Below, piece after piece: positions 63,096-64,000 of a DNA stretch of 64,000 bases. The DNA lies in contig NZ_CP102830.1 of the NCBI RefSeq assembly GCF_024730785.1, positions 558,001 through 622,000 of the forward strand, read 5' to 3'. Source of the stretch: Pseudomonas sp. LS44 (GTDB taxonomy: Bacteria; Pseudomonadota; Gammaproteobacteria; Pseudomonadales; Pseudomonadaceae). The stretch's first letter is position 1, and each line of letters begins with the position of its first letter. The notes below the pieces were generated by a model that saw only the letters and a program-made list of their open reading frames with translations, ran no database searches and was not told the DNA's origin. The translations under genes were made by a program, and so were the position numbers.

Positions 63096-64000
63096 ATGAA
63101 AGAAGCAGTCATCCTCTCCACCGTCCGTACCCCGATCGCCAAGGCCTTCCGTGGCGCGTTCAACAACCTCAAGTCGCCGAGCATGGCCAGCTATGCGATC
63201 CGCGCCGCGGTCGAGCGCGCCGGGATCGACGCCGCCGAGATCGAAGACCTGGTGATGGGCACCGCGATGCCCGGCGGTACCGCCGGCTGGAACCTCGGGC
63301 GCATGGCCGCGCTGGCCTCCGGACTGCCGCTGTCGGTGAGCGGCCAGACCCTCGACCGCCAGTGCGCGTCCGGGCTGATGGCGATTGCCACCGCCGCCAA
63401 GCAGATCATGGTCGACGGCATGGCGGTGACCATCGGTGCCGGCCAGGAACACATCAGCCTGGTGCAGAACAAGAACATGGAGTGGGCGATGGCCGAGCGC
63501 GACGAGCTGGTCACCCGCCACGCCGCGCACGCCTATATGCCGATGCTGCAGACCGCCGAGCTGGTCGCCGCGCGCTACGGCATCAGCCGTGAAGCGCAGG
63601 ATGCCTACTCGCTGCAGTCGCAGCTGCGCACCGCCGCCGCCCAGCGCGACGGGCTGTTCGAGGGCGAAATCGTGCCGGTTACCGCCACCAAGCAGGTGGT
63701 CGACAAGGCCAGTGGCGCGGTCAGCTTCGAAGAAGTCACCCTCAGCCTCGACGAAGGCAACCGTCCGCAGACCGTGCTCGGCGACCTCAGCAAGCTCAAG
63801 CCGGTGATCGACGGTGGCTGCATCACCGCCGGCAACGCCAGCCAGCTGTCCGACGGCGCCAGCGCCTGCGTGCTGATGGATGGCCGCCTGGCCTCGCAGC
63901 GCAACCTGCAACCACTGGGCCTGTATCGCGGCATCGCCATGGCCGGTCTGGCCCCGGAAGAGATGGGCATCGGCCCGGTACTGGCGGTGCCCAAGCTGCT
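63096..64000 (+). CDS. acetyl-CoA acyltransferase (thiolase), 3' end outside the window
   Basis: The partial gene encodes 301 residues of a thiolase. It starts MKEAVILSTVRTPIAKAFRG. The acylated cysteine is Cys90 in DRQCASGLMAIA, and GMAVTIGAGQEHIS, NASQLSDGAS and the start of the C-terminal half follow. It cleaves 3-ketoacyl-CoA with CoA in the last step of beta-oxidation. The His and second Cys motifs (GGGxxxxxHPxGxxG) would lie beyond the window end. It is the third gene of the set with the acyl-CoA dehydrogenase and FadB-like genes. Confidence 0.93.
   Translation, partial: MKEAVILSTVRTPIAKAFRGAFNNLKSPSMASYAIRAAVERAGIDAAEIEDLVMGTAMPGGTAGWNLGRMAALASGLPLSVSGQTLDRQCASGLMAIATAAKQIMVDGMAVTIGAGQEHISLVQNKNMEWAMAERDELVTRHAAHAYMPMLQTAELVAARYGISREAQDAYSLQSQLRTAAAQRDGLFEGEIVPVTATKQVVDKASGAVSFEEVTLSLDEGNRPQTVLGDLSKLKPVIDGGCITAGNASQLSDGASACVLMDGRLASQRNLQPLGLYRGIAMAGLAPEEMGIGPVLAVPKL

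Overview
The window is a high-GC gammaproteobacterial chromosome segment that looks like Pseudomonas. From the left end to about 32.5 kb the gene order follows the P. aeruginosa PA5018 to PA4994 block, recalled rather than searched: msrA, a PAS-GGDEF-EAL protein like DipA, aceF-aceE, glnE, ilvE, the LPS core genes, msbA, hldE and two acyl-CoA dehydrogenase genes. I saw no tRNA, rRNA or CRISPR array.

Layout: (1) 0.1-8.4 kb: methionine sulfoxide repair, a c-di-GMP phosphodiesterase candidate, a small exported protein, and pyruvate dehydrogenase E1/E2. Two dyads that look like HexR operators lie in front of aceE. (2) 8.7-12.7 kb: glnE and ilvE. (3) 12.9-28.5 kb: LPS inner and outer core. It holds heptosyltransferases, waaG, a run of four kinase-fold genes including waaP, an O-carbamoyltransferase, three glycosyltransferases, and a divergent waaL plus kinase-like pair on the minus strand, then msbA. 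(4) 28.5-32.6 kb: hldE and two acyl-CoA dehydrogenase paralogues, one without a recognisable catalytic glutamate. (5) 32.7-43.5 kb: the usual xseB-ispA-dxs neighbourhood, split here by an epoxide-hydrolase-like gene, a one-chain acyl-CoA carboxylase, a PAP2 phosphatase and an APC transporter. (6) About 44.2-48.84 kb: a small integrative element (P4-type integrase, small HTH protein, AlpA, DUF3987 primase-like protein, TubC_N-like protein). It abuts the first 32 codons of an isochorismatase-family hydrolase. (7) 49.4-64.0 kb: a lipid or ester catabolism region with two complete MalT-type LuxR regulators, one regulator remnant, a DUF1302/DUF1329 envelope pair, and a beta-oxidation set (acyl-CoA dehydrogenase, FadB-like protein, and a thiolase cut by the window end).

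The most unusual DNA-level feature is a cluster of nine GGCTAC/GTAGCC hexamers in both orientations at the 3' end of the primase-like gene, including a 17-bp perfect inverted repeat. It could be an iteron-type origin of the element. Other points worth checking are the HexR-like dyads, the broken hydrolase gene, a 145-bp MITE-like palindrome, and the degenerate catalytic loops in the LPS kinase-fold genes. Gene starts were set by Shine-Dalgarno sites and family N-termini. Family calls come from visible motifs and remembered family features, without database searches.
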